Below the pieces are notes generated by a model. It saw only the letters and a list, made by a program, of their open reading frames with translations, ran no database searches and had not been told where the DNA came from. Both the position numbers and the translations under genes were made by a program. A stretch of DNA of 8,809 nt from Porphyromonas sp. (GTDB taxonomy: Bacteria > Bacteroidota > Bacteroidia > Bacteroidales > Porphyromonadaceae), in NCBI GenBank assembly GCA_029983495.1, contig JASBZJ010000084.1:1-8809 (forward strand). The letters run 5' to 3'. This document shows, piece after piece, positions 1-7,299 of this stretch (position 1 is the first letter of the stretch; each line of letters begins with the position of its first letter).

Positions 1-848
1 CCGAAACGATTCTGCGACAGTACGATCAATACGATGGTTTTGTGGTATTACACGGAACTGATACCATGTGCTATACAGCAAGTATGACAAGCTTTATGTT
101 GCAAGGGCTAAATAAACCTGTGGTATTTACGGGTAGTCAGCTACCCATTGGGAGGTTGCGTACCGATGGTAAAGAAAACCTTATTACATCACTACAAATA
201 GCAGCTCAGCGTACACCTACTGGCGATGCTATGGTTCCCGAAGTGTGTATATATTTCAACGGCAGCCTGTTTAGAGCAAACCGTACCATAAAAAGTAGTG
301 CTGATCAATTTGAGGCTTTTCAGTCGTACAACTATCCTCCCCTTGCTCATGTAGGGATTGATATCCATTTTCACACAAAAAATATACACCGCTACACACA
401 CGAGGTCAGGCCTCAAACCGAAAATCTTCGCCTGCCTAACCGAAATGTGGCTGTGCTAAAAATATTCCCAGGTATACGGCAGGAAATTGTTGAAGCAGCG
501 CTTAATATTCCCAATTTACAGGGGCTAGTACTCGAAACTTATGGTAGTGGCAATGCCCCCACAAACGATTGGTTTATAAGTAGCCTTGCACAAGCCGTTA
601 AACGGGGGTTGGTAATTGTAAATGTTACCCAATGCTTAGGTGGTAGCGTGCAAATGCAACGCTACGCTACAGGACTTGAATTACTACAAGCTGGGGTAAT
701 TTCGGGCTTTGATATGACAACAGAATCAGCTCTTACTAAGCTCATGTACTTATTGTCGTTGCCTATAAGTGTTGATGAAGTTCGTAGCCGTATGATGATT
801 AGCCTATGTGGCGAGCTTTCGAATAGCACCAACCGGGATCAGGACTAA
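1..848 (+). CDS. ansA: Type I (cytoplasmic) L-asparaginase, 5' end missing
   Basis: This enzyme hydrolyses L-asparagine to aspartate and ammonia. The open frame enters from the left edge (first whole codon at 3) and gives 281 residues; E. coli AnsA is about 338, so roughly 60-80 N-terminal residues lie outside, including the TGGT motif with the first catalytic threonine. Visible signatures are YDGFVVLHGTDT (fragment residues 10-21, with the second catalytic Thr-Asp pair in HGTDT), TGSQLPIGRLRTDG, the FNGSLFRANRTIK segment whose lysine fits the catalytic lysine position, YGSGNAP, and the C-terminal NVTQCLGGSVQM, YATG and GFDMTTESALTKL blocks. These follow E. coli AnsA almost block by block. 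No signal peptide can be judged because the start is absent; the type I match argues for a cytoplasmic enzyme. It ends with TAA and is followed after 9 bases by the next gene, so the two are probably co-transcribed. A GTG at 42 lies inside the conserved core and is not the real start. Confidence 0.93.
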   Translation, partial: ETILRQYDQYDGFVVLHGTDTMCYTASMTSFMLQGLNKPVVFTGSQLPIGRLRTDGKENLITSLQIAAQRTPTGDAMVPEVCIYFNGSLFRANRTIKSSADQFEAFQSYNYPPLAHVGIDIHFHTKNIHRYTHEVRPQTENLRLPNRNVAVLKIFPGIRQEIVEAALNIPNLQGLVLETYGSGNAPTNDWFISSLAQAVKRGLVIVNVTQCLGGSVQMQRYATGLELLQAGVISGFDMTTESALTKLMYLLSLPISVDEVRSRMMISLCGELSNSTNRDQD

Positions 849-857
849 AAAGCAATA

Positions 858-1757
858 ATGTTTTCAAAAACCGATAATTGTTCACTTTTCGAACAGCCTT
901 TACTATCGTCATTGACCCCCATCGAAATCGAACAAGTTTGTTTTATGAGTATTGGCAGTGGCTCTAGTGGCAACTGCTATTATTTTTCTTCGCCATGTGG
1001 CTCAATTCTTATTGATGTTGGGCTTCCTCTTCGTATGGTTGAACACGCCCTTGCTGGTATTGGTAAAACATTCAAGCAGCTATCGGCCATATTAGTAACG
1101 CATAGCCATAGCGACCACAGCCGTAGTGTGGCTAGGCTTAGCGCATTGTACAATATACATGTAATTGCACCCGAACAAGTTTTTTTGCTCTTAGATAACC
1201 AAGATAGAAAAAACCGAGTTGCCATACACAACCGAACTTATATTGCCGATGGAAGTAGTTTTAAGGTTGCTGGTTTTAACGTTGATAGCTTTTTAGTGCC
1301 ACATGATTGCCCCGAGTGCTTAGGCTATGTGCTTACATATAAAAACTTTAAACTTGCTTTGTTGAGCGATGTTGGCCATTATACACCACACCATTACCGC
1401 ATTGCTCGTTTGGTAAACCACCTTGTATTGGAATCGAATTACGACCGCGAAATGCTTATTAAAGGTAATTACCCTTACAAATTAAGACAGCGAATAGCAG
1501 GACCTTTAGGACACACGTGCAATTACGAAGCCGCCGAGTTTCTTCAGCAAGTACACCATAATAACCTAAAAAGGGTTTGGCTTTGCCACTTAAGTAAGGA
1601 AAACAATACCCCTGAACGCTGTTATAATGCCTTTGTTGAACGATTCAATAACACAAAAACTGAACTCGAATTGGGCGAATTAATTTCGGTTCTGCCTCGG
1701 TTTAACCCCTCACAACCATATTTTTTTGCGGTAGATTCTACCCAAAACCAGCCTTAA
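858..1757 (+). CDS. MBL-fold metallohydrolase, YycJ/WalJ-like
   Basis: The 299-residue product belongs to the metallo-beta-lactamase fold, in the YycJ/WalJ group. The N-terminal strand and glycine-rich turn SIGSGSSGNCYYF (31-43) with LIDVG (51-55) is the hallmark of this group. The metal-binding motif THSHSDH is at 81-87. Later candidate ligands are His149 in VPHDCPECLGY, Asp171 in LLSDVGHY and His244 in VWLCHLSKENNTPE. The ESNYD and GPLGHTCNYEAAEFL blocks are also typical. YycJ of Bacillus is described as an exonuclease-like protein linked to DNA repair or cell-wall control; the substrate in this organism cannot be read from sequence. The family is usually about 260-270 residues; here some 25 extra residues precede the conserved core. 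The ATG at 945 would cut into the first strand, so 858 is the better start, although a start in between is possible. It lies 9 bases after the asparaginase stop and has no obvious Shine-Dalgarno. All metal ligands are present, so it should be active. Confidence 0.88.
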   Translation: MFSKTDNCSLFEQPLLSSLTPIEIEQVCFMSIGSGSSGNCYYFSSPCGSILIDVGLPLRMVEHALAGIGKTFKQLSAILVTHSHSDHSRSVARLSALYNIHVIAPEQVFLLLDNQDRKNRVAIHNRTYIADGSSFKVAGFNVDSFLVPHDCPECLGYVLTYKNFKLALLSDVGHYTPHHYRIARLVNHLVLESNYDREMLIKGNYPYKLRQRIAGPLGHTCNYEAAEFLQQVHHNNLKRVWLCHLSKENNTPERCYNAFVERFNNTKTELELGELISVLPRFNPSQPYFFAVDSTQNQP

Positions 1758-1838
1758 TATAGCTTCGTAACTACACTTAAGTAGAGAACGTTGCATAGCA
1801 CCCAATCTTCGGCATTGCCCAAGTCACCACAAACCCAG

Positions 1839-1852
1839 CAAATGTACATTTG
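1839..1852. promoter_or_regulatory. Perfect 14-base palindrome, possible operator or divergent -7 boxes
   Basis: CAAATGTACATTTG is its own reverse complement. Its right part (1845-1852, TACATTTG) matches the Bacteroidota -7 consensus TAnnTTTG on the plus strand, and by symmetry its left part matches it on the minus strand. No TTTG or TTG sits at the usual distance upstream for a -33 element on the plus strand. It may be a dimeric regulator site, a promoter, or chance in A/T-rich DNA. Confidence 0.3.
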
Positions 1853-2018
1853 TACGCATCCTTTATTGTTAGGCTTAGAGCCTTGTATCAAAGTAATCCT
1901 ACAGAGCCTTTTACTATAATTGCCTTAGAGAGACCTATTTTCAAAAGGATTCAAGTTGAGAGAGTACTATAAACTGTGCTTTTGCTAGTAAGCCTCCTTA
2001 AGTTGAAAGCTTTTGTTG

Positions 2019-2026
2019 TAACTTTG
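2019..2026 (+). promoter_or_regulatory. Bacteroidota -7 promoter box for the ruvX operon
   Basis: TAACTTTG matches the TAnnTTTG consensus used by the primary sigma factor of Bacteroidota. It is the last such match before the ruvX-def-TPR-ABC-F operon. The nearest TTG (2003-2005) is closer than the usual -33 distance, so the -33 element is weak or missing. Transcription from this box would begin near 2032-2034, only a few bases before the ATG at 2037. Confidence 0.5.
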
Positions 2027-2036
2027 TTTGCAAGCT

Positions 2037-2480
2037 ATGGGAAGAATATTAGCCATTGACTACGGAAAAAAGCGAACAGGCATTGCTGTAACAGATATAC
2101 TACGCATTACACCTGGACCGTTAACCACATTGCCCGCCAACGAGGTCATACCTTTCCTAAAGGATTATATCCCCAAGGAAAGTGTAGATTTAATTGTTAT
2201 TGGCAAAGCTATACAAACAAACAAGGCTGTGGAATCGGATTCAATGAAGCAAATTAAGCCTTTTGTAGCTCAGCTAAAAAAGGCCTTCCCCTCAGTTCCT
2301 ATTGTTTATCACGACGAGCGCTACACATCGCGTATTGCCCAACAAGCAATTGCCCTAAGTGATGCAGGGAAAAAACAACGTCGTGATAAAGCACTTGTTG
2401 ACCGTATTAGTGCTGTAGTTATATTACAAAGCTATTTGCTCCAGCAACAATTACAAGCCACCAAGGCTAATGATAGATAA
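2037..2480 (+). CDS. ruvX: Putative pre-16S rRNA nuclease / Holliday junction resolvase RuvX (YqgF)
   Basis: The 147-residue protein has the RNase H-like fold of the YqgF/RuvX family. In E. coli YqgF is implicated in 16S rRNA 5'-end processing; databases also call it a putative Holliday junction resolvase. Visible motifs are the N-terminal strand RILAIDYGKKRTGIAV with Asp8, the YHDERYTS block with Glu94 and Arg95, and the C-terminal DKALVDRISAVVILQSYL with Asp122; together these supply the acidic active-site trio. The length is normal. I start at the ATG (2037) because the family begins directly with M-G-R-I-L-A-I-D-Y-G; an in-frame TTG at 2028 would add only three residues. The usual glycine-hydrophobic-proline motif (GLP in E. 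coli) after the second strand reads GKAIQTNKA here, a local departure. It is the first gene of a four-gene plus-strand operon, with def 44 bases downstream. Confidence 0.92.
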   Translation: MGRILAIDYGKKRTGIAVTDILRITPGPLTTLPANEVIPFLKDYIPKESVDLIVIGKAIQTNKAVESDSMKQIKPFVAQLKKAFPSVPIVYHDERYTSRIAQQAIALSDAGKKQRRDKALVDRISAVVILQSYLLQQQLQATKANDR

Positions 2481-2524
2481 TGTGTCTTAATCGAAATAAG
2501 TAAAAACCTTTACCGAACTAAACA

Positions 2525-3088
2525 ATGTTCCTACCCATATACCTTTACGGGCATTCCGTTCTTCGAGAGGAATGCGTTGATATTGCCCCATCATACCCGA
2601 ATTTAAGCGAGCTCATAACCAATATGTACGAAACCATGTACGAAAGCGATGGTATCGGCTTAGCCGCACCTCAAATTGGTAAAGCTATTCGCCTGTTTGT
2701 TATCGATGGTTCGCCCATGGCCGAAATGTACCCCGAGTGTAAAGACCTTAAAGAAACGTTTATTAATGCTCGAATAACAGCCTTTAATGGTAGCGATGTT
2801 GATGAAATTGAAGGATGCCTTAGTATACCTGGGATTAACGAGGCTGTTACACGTCCGAACAGCATAACAATACGTTATGTTGATGAGCAGTTTAACCCTC
2901 AGGAAAAAACCTTCGAAGGCTTTGCAGCGCGTATTATTCAACACGAATACGACCATATCGATGGAGTACTTTTTACCGATAAAGTAAGCCCCTTCCGCAA
3001 GAAAATGATAAAACGGAAACTGGCAAAAATTGAAGATGGGGTTACCGTAGCAAGGTACCCCTATGTATCGGCACGAAAAAAACGGTAA
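2525..3088 (+). CDS. def: Peptide deformylase
   Basis: This cytoplasmic metalloenzyme removes the formyl group from the N-terminal methionine of nascent proteins at the ribosome. All three family motifs are intact in the 187-residue product: GIGLAAPQ (43-50), EGCLS (96-100, with metal ligand Cys98) and QHEYDHIDG (139-147, with metal ligands His140 and His144 and catalytic Glu141). A segment between motifs 1 and 2 rich in acidic and aromatic residues (MAEMYPECKDLKETF, 65-79) is as I recall it in Bacteroidota deformylases. The C-terminus ends in a basic tail, SARKKR. The start ATG fits the standard N-terminus (M-x-L-P-I-Y-x-Y-G). The 44-base gap to ruvX has an A-rich leader without Shine-Dalgarno and no TAnnTTTG box, so it should be expressed from the ruvX promoter. 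Confidence 0.97.
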   Translation: MFLPIYLYGHSVLREECVDIAPSYPNLSELITNMYETMYESDGIGLAAPQIGKAIRLFVIDGSPMAEMYPECKDLKETFINARITAFNGSDVDEIEGCLSIPGINEAVTRPNSITIRYVDEQFNPQEKTFEGFAARIIQHEYDHIDGVLFTDKVSPFRKKMIKRKLAKIEDGVTVARYPYVSARKKR

Positions 3089-3107
3089 CCGTAAAGTTTT
3101 GGACGTA

Positions 3108-5189
3108 ATGTTCAGTTCACCTCTAGCAAAGCACTTTATTCTAAGCATTATTTGCTTGGCCTCGTTTAGTGGGCTTTCGGCTCAGTTGGATGTACAACGC
3201 GTTATGACTATAGGGCGTAATGCTCTTTATTTTAGCGACTACATGGTGGCAATCGACTACTTTAATAAGGTACTCGAAATTCGCCCATGGATGGCCGACC
3301 CCTACTTTTTTCGTGGTTATGCGAAAATGATGTTAGAGGATTATGCTGGTGCCGAAAAAGATGCCTCACTAGCACTCGAACGGAATGCATTTCTTAAGCA
3401 AGCTTACCTTATACGGGCACTTTCGAAGCACTCGCAAAAAAATTATAATGCAGCCAAGGAGGATTATATTACTGCACTCAGACTAAACCCTGATGATGTT
3501 AGTATTCGCTTTAACCTTGCAGGAACACTGTATGAACTTAAGGATTATCCGAAAGCCGATAGTTTAGCACAATCGATTCCCCAACAGGATAGAATTTACC
3601 CTATGGCCTTATTACTTCGTAGCGACATTGCCTTAAAGCAAGGCGATACCATTCGCTCGGAGCAACTCGTAACCGAATCTATTAAAGCAGATTCCACGTC
3701 GGCGCAAGCCCATGCTTTTTTTGCCGAATTGTATAGACTTAACAAAAAACTACCCCAAGCAATTGCCCAACTCGATAAAGCTATGGAGCTTGCCCCCAAC
3801 GAAGCTCAACTATATAGTAGTAGAGGATTACTGCGTTACCAAAGCAACGATTACATGGGGGCGATTAGCGATTACGACAAAGCCCTTGAATTAGCACAAA
3901 ACGACGTTATTGCTCGGTTTAACCGAGCTTTGCTTCGTAGCTTTTTAGGCGATAATAACAACGCTCTTGCCGATTTTATTAAGGTGCTCGAAGCACAGCC
4001 TAATAACGATATTGCTCGGTTTAATGCGGCTTTACTTCAAAACCAACTGGGAAAATACAACGAAGCGGTTTCGAACTTATCGGTAATAATAAAAAAACAC
4101 CCAAACTTTTTACCTGCTTATTACGCACGAAGCGAAGCGAAAGCCCTTAATGGCGACCGAAGTGGTAGCGAGCGTGACCAGTATGAGGCATACCAACGGC
4201 AAAAACAGTTGGGGAGCCAAGCAAATAAAAACAACACGAAAAAAAAGAATGGCTCTAACCCAACACGCAATGAGGATGAACAAGCTCTTGACGATTATAA
4301 AAGCCTTATTGCTAGCAACCCCGAAAATATTGCAAGCGATGCTACCTTACCCGAAAGCCTTCGAGGCCGTGTGCAGGATAGAGTGGCCGAAGCTACACAT
4401 TTTGGGGTGCAATATTTAACCTTCTTCATACCCGAAAAACTTCTTTCGACAACGAAATTTGATGCTCGCCTGAGTAGTTTTAATGCAAAACACTATGCTT
4501 CGCAACCATTGTACGCTACAGCCGAACGACTCGCTTTGGATAGCATACAAGCTAAACAAGCCAGTAATAAGCTTAGCGAGCTTAACGCGCATGTAAAGAA
4601 CAGTTCGAGTTATTACTTCATGCGAGGTCTATATAAGTTTGCCTTGGTGGATTTCGATGAAGCGCTTACCGACTTCGACAAAGCTCTCTCGGTTGATTCC
4701 GATAACGCCCTTGCTCGCCTAATGCGTGCCACTACAAAACTGCGCATTATCGATTTAAATATTTCGGAGCAAAACAATGTAAATTCAAACTCTTCCACAA
4801 AACAAGTAAACGAAAATGCATTTACAGTAATGGGCAAAAAGAGTATTGCCCCAACACAACCATCGAACGCGATTGTACGGAACTCAAAAGTGCAATTGGC
4901 GTATAACGATATTATTCAGGACCTCGACTTACTTATTACAAAGCACCCCGATATGGCAATTGCTATTTATAACCGTGCAGTGGTTAGTGAACGGCTTGGT
5001 AATAACCTCGAAGCAATTAATTATTATAACAGAGTTATTGCTATGCCTAATACCCCCAACGAAGCCTACTTTAATCGGGCATTATTATTTTTGGCCGAGG
5101 GTAAACGAAATGAAGCTATTGCCGATTTTAGCAAAGCAGGTGAACTTGGTATTTACCAAGCTTATAATATACTTAAGAGGATACGATGA
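3108..5189 (+). CDS. Exported tetratricopeptide-repeat (TPR) protein
   Basis: From the ATG at 3108 the product has 693 residues and opens with a plausible signal peptide: a short basic part (Lys8, His9), a hydrophobic core and LSA-Q at about residues 23-26, suggesting export to the periplasm or cell surface. An upstream ATG at 3063 gives 15 more residues, overlaps def by 26 bases and would bury the signal peptide, so I prefer 3108. Residues about 30-370 carry TPR units with the usual A/G, Y/F and P positions (for example GLLRYQSNDYMGAISDYDKAL). A low-complexity Lys/Asn/Gly linker lies near 375-395. Then comes a non-TPR stretch of about 100 residues containing SLRGRVQDR and LTFFIPEKLL, a single TPR-like unit near 500-540, an Asn/Ser-rich segment, and further TPR units near 615-690. 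TPRs mediate protein-protein contacts; I cannot name the partner. It sits 19 bases after def and overlaps the ABC-F start as ATGA. Confidence 0.88.
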   Translation: MFSSPLAKHFILSIICLASFSGLSAQLDVQRVMTIGRNALYFSDYMVAIDYFNKVLEIRPWMADPYFFRGYAKMMLEDYAGAEKDASLALERNAFLKQAYLIRALSKHSQKNYNAAKEDYITALRLNPDDVSIRFNLAGTLYELKDYPKADSLAQSIPQQDRIYPMALLLRSDIALKQGDTIRSEQLVTESIKADSTSAQAHAFFAELYRLNKKLPQAIAQLDKAMELAPNEAQLYSSRGLLRYQSNDYMGAISDYDKALELAQNDVIARFNRALLRSFLGDNNNALADFIKVLEAQPNNDIARFNAALLQNQLGKYNEAVSNLSVIIKKHPNFLPAYYARSEAKALNGDRSGSERDQYEAYQRQKQLGSQANKNNTKKKNGSNPTRNEDEQALDDYKSLIASNPENIASDATLPESLRGRVQDRVAEATHFGVQYLTFFIPEKLLSTTKFDARLSSFNAKHYASQPLYATAERLALDSIQAKQASNKLSELNAHVKNSSSYYFMRGLYKFALVDFDEALTDFDKALSVDSDNALARLMRATTKLRIIDLNISEQNNVNSNSSTKQVNENAFTVMGKKSIAPTQPSNAIVRNSKVQLAYNDIIQDLDLLITKHPDMAIAIYNRAVVSERLGNNLEAINYYNRVIAMPNTPNEAYFNRALLFLAEGKRNEAIADFSKAGELGIYQAYNILKRIR
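3908..4024 (+). repeat. Nucleotide-level trace of the TPR period inside the gene
   Basis: The 15-mer TATTGCTCGGTTTAA occurs at 3908-3922 and again at 4010-4024. The offset of 102 bases is exactly 34 codons, the length of one TPR unit, and both copies encode the same I-A-R-F-N start of helix A. This supports the TPR assignment and suggests these two units arose by duplication or are kept similar. Confidence 0.75.
5175..5180 (+). promoter_or_regulatory. Shine-Dalgarno-like site for the ABC-F gene
   Basis: AAGAGG lies 5 bases before the ATG at 5186. The other genes here have A-rich leaders without such a motif, as is usual in Bacteroidota. Here it sits inside the end of the TPR gene and may help re-initiation at the ATGA overlap. 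Confidence 0.4.
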
Positions 5190-7126
5190 TTACAGTTAAC
5201 CATCTTACCGTTGATTTCGGGAAACAACTCCTTTTCGATGATATTTCGTTTGTGGTGGGCGACCGTGAGCATGTTGCCTTAGTGGGGAAAAATGGTGCTG
5301 GTAAAACAACGCTCCTTAAAATACTTTCGGGGCTAGAGCAACCAACTAAGGGTACGGTTTCAACGAATAAAGGGCTACAAATTGGCTATCTTCCTCAGGT
5401 AATGAACTTTAAGGACGTGCGTACCTTATGGCAGGAAGCCGAAAGCATTTTTGCAAATGTGCGAGAAAAAGAGCAGTTGCTTGAAGTGCTTACTAATGAG
5501 CTTGCCCAACGACAGGATCATGATAGCGAGGATTTTCACCTCCTTTTAGAGAGATTCACTACATTAAATGACCAACTTACACTTTCGCAAACCAACAATT
5601 ACACGGCTACAATCGAAAAAACGTTGCTGGGCTTAGGTTTTGAACGAACCGATTTTAACCGTCCCACAAGCGAATTTAGCGGGGGATGGCGTATGCGTGT
5701 TGAACTTGCAAAAATTCTCTTAGCAAAACCCGATTTGCTGTTACTTGATGAACCGACCAACCACCTCGACATTGAATCGATTGAATGGCTCGAAAATTAT
5801 ATCAAAAATGCTGGGGTAAGCCTTATTTTAGTTTCGCATGACCAAGCTTTTTTGGATGCTACAACACAGCGTACTCTCGAAATTGAACTTGGTAAACTTT
5901 ACGACTACAAAGTAAATTATAGCCATTATGTTACCCTTCGTCAGGAGCGACTCGAAACGCAACGCCGAGCCTTCGAAAACCAACAAAAACTTATTAGCGA
6001 TACCGAAAGTTTTATCGAGCGTTTCCGTTATAAGCCTACAAAATCGGCACAAGTGCAAAGCCGAATTAAACAACTCGAAAAGCTTGAACGAATAGAATTA
6101 GACGATATCGACCGAAAAAAGATTCATTTTAGGTTCCCTGTTGCAACTCGTTCGGGCGACTATCCTCTTATTGTAGACAATCTTTCGAAGAGCTTTGGCA
6201 ATAAACAAGTTTTTACGGGCGTAAATTTCACTTTAAAGCGTGGCGAAAAGGTTGCCTTTTTAGGCAAAAATGGTAGCGGTAAAACAACTCTATTACGTTG
6301 TATTATGAACGAAATTACCGATTACCAAGGCATATTAAAACTAGGGCATAATGTAGCAATATCGTATTTTTCGCAAAATCGAGCTCAAGAACTCGATCCC
6401 AAACTTACTATTCGCGAAACATTGGATAGAGCAGCTGTTGGCGATATACGGTTACATATTAATGATATGCTTGGTGCCTTTATGTTTGGGGGTGAGCTTG
6501 CCGATAAACCCGTTAGCGTGCTTAGCGGTGGCGAACGGTCGAGGCTTGCTGTACTTTTATTGCTACTTTCGCCTAGCAACTTACTTATTCTCGATGAACC
6601 AACCAATCACCTCGATATACGAAGTAAAGAAGTGCTTAAAGAGGCTATAGAGGCATATACTGGTACAGTGATATTGGTTTCGCACGACCGCTATTTTCTT
6701 TCAGGGTTAGTACAAAAAGTGTACGAATTCGATACTGGTAAGGTGTACGAACACTTAGGCGGGATGGAGGAATACCTCCGTAAAAGGCGTGAAAAACTCG
6801 ATTCAACCGTCGTTGATGCAGGGCAACAATCCACCACTGTTACTCAACAACCGCCAAAAACAGAAGCTCAACAAAACTATCAAGATCGTAAAGAACAACA
6901 GAAAAAAGTACGAGCTTTACGCAAGCAACTTTCTGAAATTGAAGATCATATTGCCGAACTCGAAAGTAGCATCGATGGTATCGAGCATACTCTTGCACAA
7001 AACACACTCCCCCCCGATACATCATTGTATGAACAACACCAGGCAAACACTTGTTTACTGAACAAAAAGTTATTGCAATGGGAGGAAATAGCAACACAAC
7101 TACAAGAATACGAGAAGTCGTTATAG
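5186..7126 (+). CDS. ABC-F family ATPase (ribosome-associated, Uup/YdiF/YheS type)
   Basis: The 646-residue protein has two ABC ATPase domains and no membrane segment, the layout of the ABC-F family, whose members bind the ribosomal E site and relieve stalled translation or, in some branches, protect against antibiotics. Domain 1 has Walker A GKNGAGKTT (34-42), signature FSGGW (164-168), Walker B LLLLDEP (184-190) and H-loop SHD (217-219). Domain 2 has Walker A GKNGSGKTT (360-368), signature LSGGE (446-450), Walker B LLILDEP (466-472) and SHD (499-501). Both catalytic glutamates (189, 471) are present, so both sites should hydrolyse ATP. The inter-domain linker (about 255-305, with FIERFRYKPTKSAQVQSRIKQLEKLE) is the P-site-tRNA-interaction motif region. 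A Gln/Thr-rich spacer near 546-565 leads to a C-terminal coiled coil (about 570-645), as in Uup/YdiF. It is the last gene of the operon and overlaps the TPR stop by 4 bases. The housekeeping-type architecture and operon setting argue against a dedicated resistance gene. Confidence 0.93.
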   Translation: MITVNHLTVDFGKQLLFDDISFVVGDREHVALVGKNGAGKTTLLKILSGLEQPTKGTVSTNKGLQIGYLPQVMNFKDVRTLWQEAESIFANVREKEQLLEVLTNELAQRQDHDSEDFHLLLERFTTLNDQLTLSQTNNYTATIEKTLLGLGFERTDFNRPTSEFSGGWRMRVELAKILLAKPDLLLLDEPTNHLDIESIEWLENYIKNAGVSLILVSHDQAFLDATTQRTLEIELGKLYDYKVNYSHYVTLRQERLETQRRAFENQQKLISDTESFIERFRYKPTKSAQVQSRIKQLEKLERIELDDIDRKKIHFRFPVATRSGDYPLIVDNLSKSFGNKQVFTGVNFTLKRGEKVAFLGKNGSGKTTLLRCIMNEITDYQGILKLGHNVAISYFSQNRAQELDPKLTIRETLDRAAVGDIRLHINDMLGAFMFGGELADKPVSVLSGGERSRLAVLLLLLSPSNLLILDEPTNHLDIRSKEVLKEAIEAYTGTVILVSHDRYFLSGLVQKVYEFDTGKVYEHLGGMEEYLRKRREKLDSTVVDAGQQSTTVTQQPPKTEAQQNYQDRKEQQKKVRALRKQLSEIEDHIAELESSIDGIEHTLAQNTLPPDTSLYEQHQANTCLLNKKLLQWEEIATQLQEYEKSL

Positions 7127-7137
7127 CTTGCTCTTTA

Positions 7138-7145
7138 TACATTTG
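7138..7145 (+). promoter_or_regulatory. Candidate -7 box upstream of the 6PGL-like gene
   Basis: TACATTTG matches TAnnTTTG 12 bases after the ABC-F stop. A start from it would give a leader of about 150 bases for the next gene, including the inverted repeat at 7173-7189. No well-spaced -33 TTTG is present. A one-mismatch alternative lies at 7213-7220 (TTACTTTG). This is weak evidence. Confidence 0.25.
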
Positions 7146-7172
7146 CACACACATCGAGACCTGTTATAGATT

Positions 7173-7189
7173 TTGTCAATTATTGACAA
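7173..7189. promoter_or_regulatory. Perfect 17-base inverted repeat, candidate operator
   Basis: The arms TTGTCAAT and ATTGACAA flank one central T and are exact reverse complements. The site lies in the 173-base spacer between the ABC-F gene and the 6PGL-like gene. The symmetry and TTG...CAA ends recall sites of dimeric helix-turn-helix regulators such as the CRP/FNR family, but no specific regulator can be assigned. As RNA it would form a 6-base-pair A/U-rich stem with a 5-base loop followed by a U/C-rich run, so a weak terminator for the ABC-F operon is the alternative reading. Confidence 0.4.
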
Positions 7190-7299
7190 CATATTTTCTT
7201 TGTTCTTTTGGTTTACTTTGCTTGCGATAAACGAAAATAAGGAACAAATCGAACGAACAACAGTAAAAAAGAACAGTAACCTATAATACCTGTACTACT

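Larger units (their letters stand above)
1758..2036. other. Intergenic region upstream of ruvX
   Basis: This 279-base stretch holds no convincing gene. It contains a perfect 14-base palindrome at 1839-1852, an 8-base direct repeat AGAGCCTT at 1877-1884 and 1903-1910, and a Bacteroidota-type -7 box just before ruvX. No clear intrinsic terminator hairpin follows the MBL gene; a short stem with CTAC and GTAG arms near 1771-1784 is too weak to call. I looked for and did not see a tRNA or another recognisable structured RNA. Confidence 0.6.

Noticed and set aside
1877..1910. Direct repeat AGAGCCTT at 1877-1884 and 1903-1910
   Set aside because: There are only two 8-base copies, with no flanking similarity, no third copy and no link to a known element.
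2660..3148. Minus-strand open frame of 162 codons opposite def
   Set aside because: It is an antisense shadow of an unambiguous peptide deformylase gene with all three catalytic motifs; no family resemblance is seen in the minus frame.
3912..3928. Perfect 17-base inverted repeat GCTCGGTT-T-AACCGAGC
   Set aside because: It lies inside the TPR coding region, where the bases are fixed by the I-A-R-F-N-R-A-L repeat sequence. The parallel unit 102 bases on keeps the left arm but not the right, so the symmetry is probably accidental.
5186..7126. ABC-F gene as an antibiotic-resistance determinant
   Set aside because: The C-terminal coiled coil and core-operon setting fit the housekeeping Uup/YdiF type. 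Nothing in the sequence or context points to a resistance cassette or mobile element.
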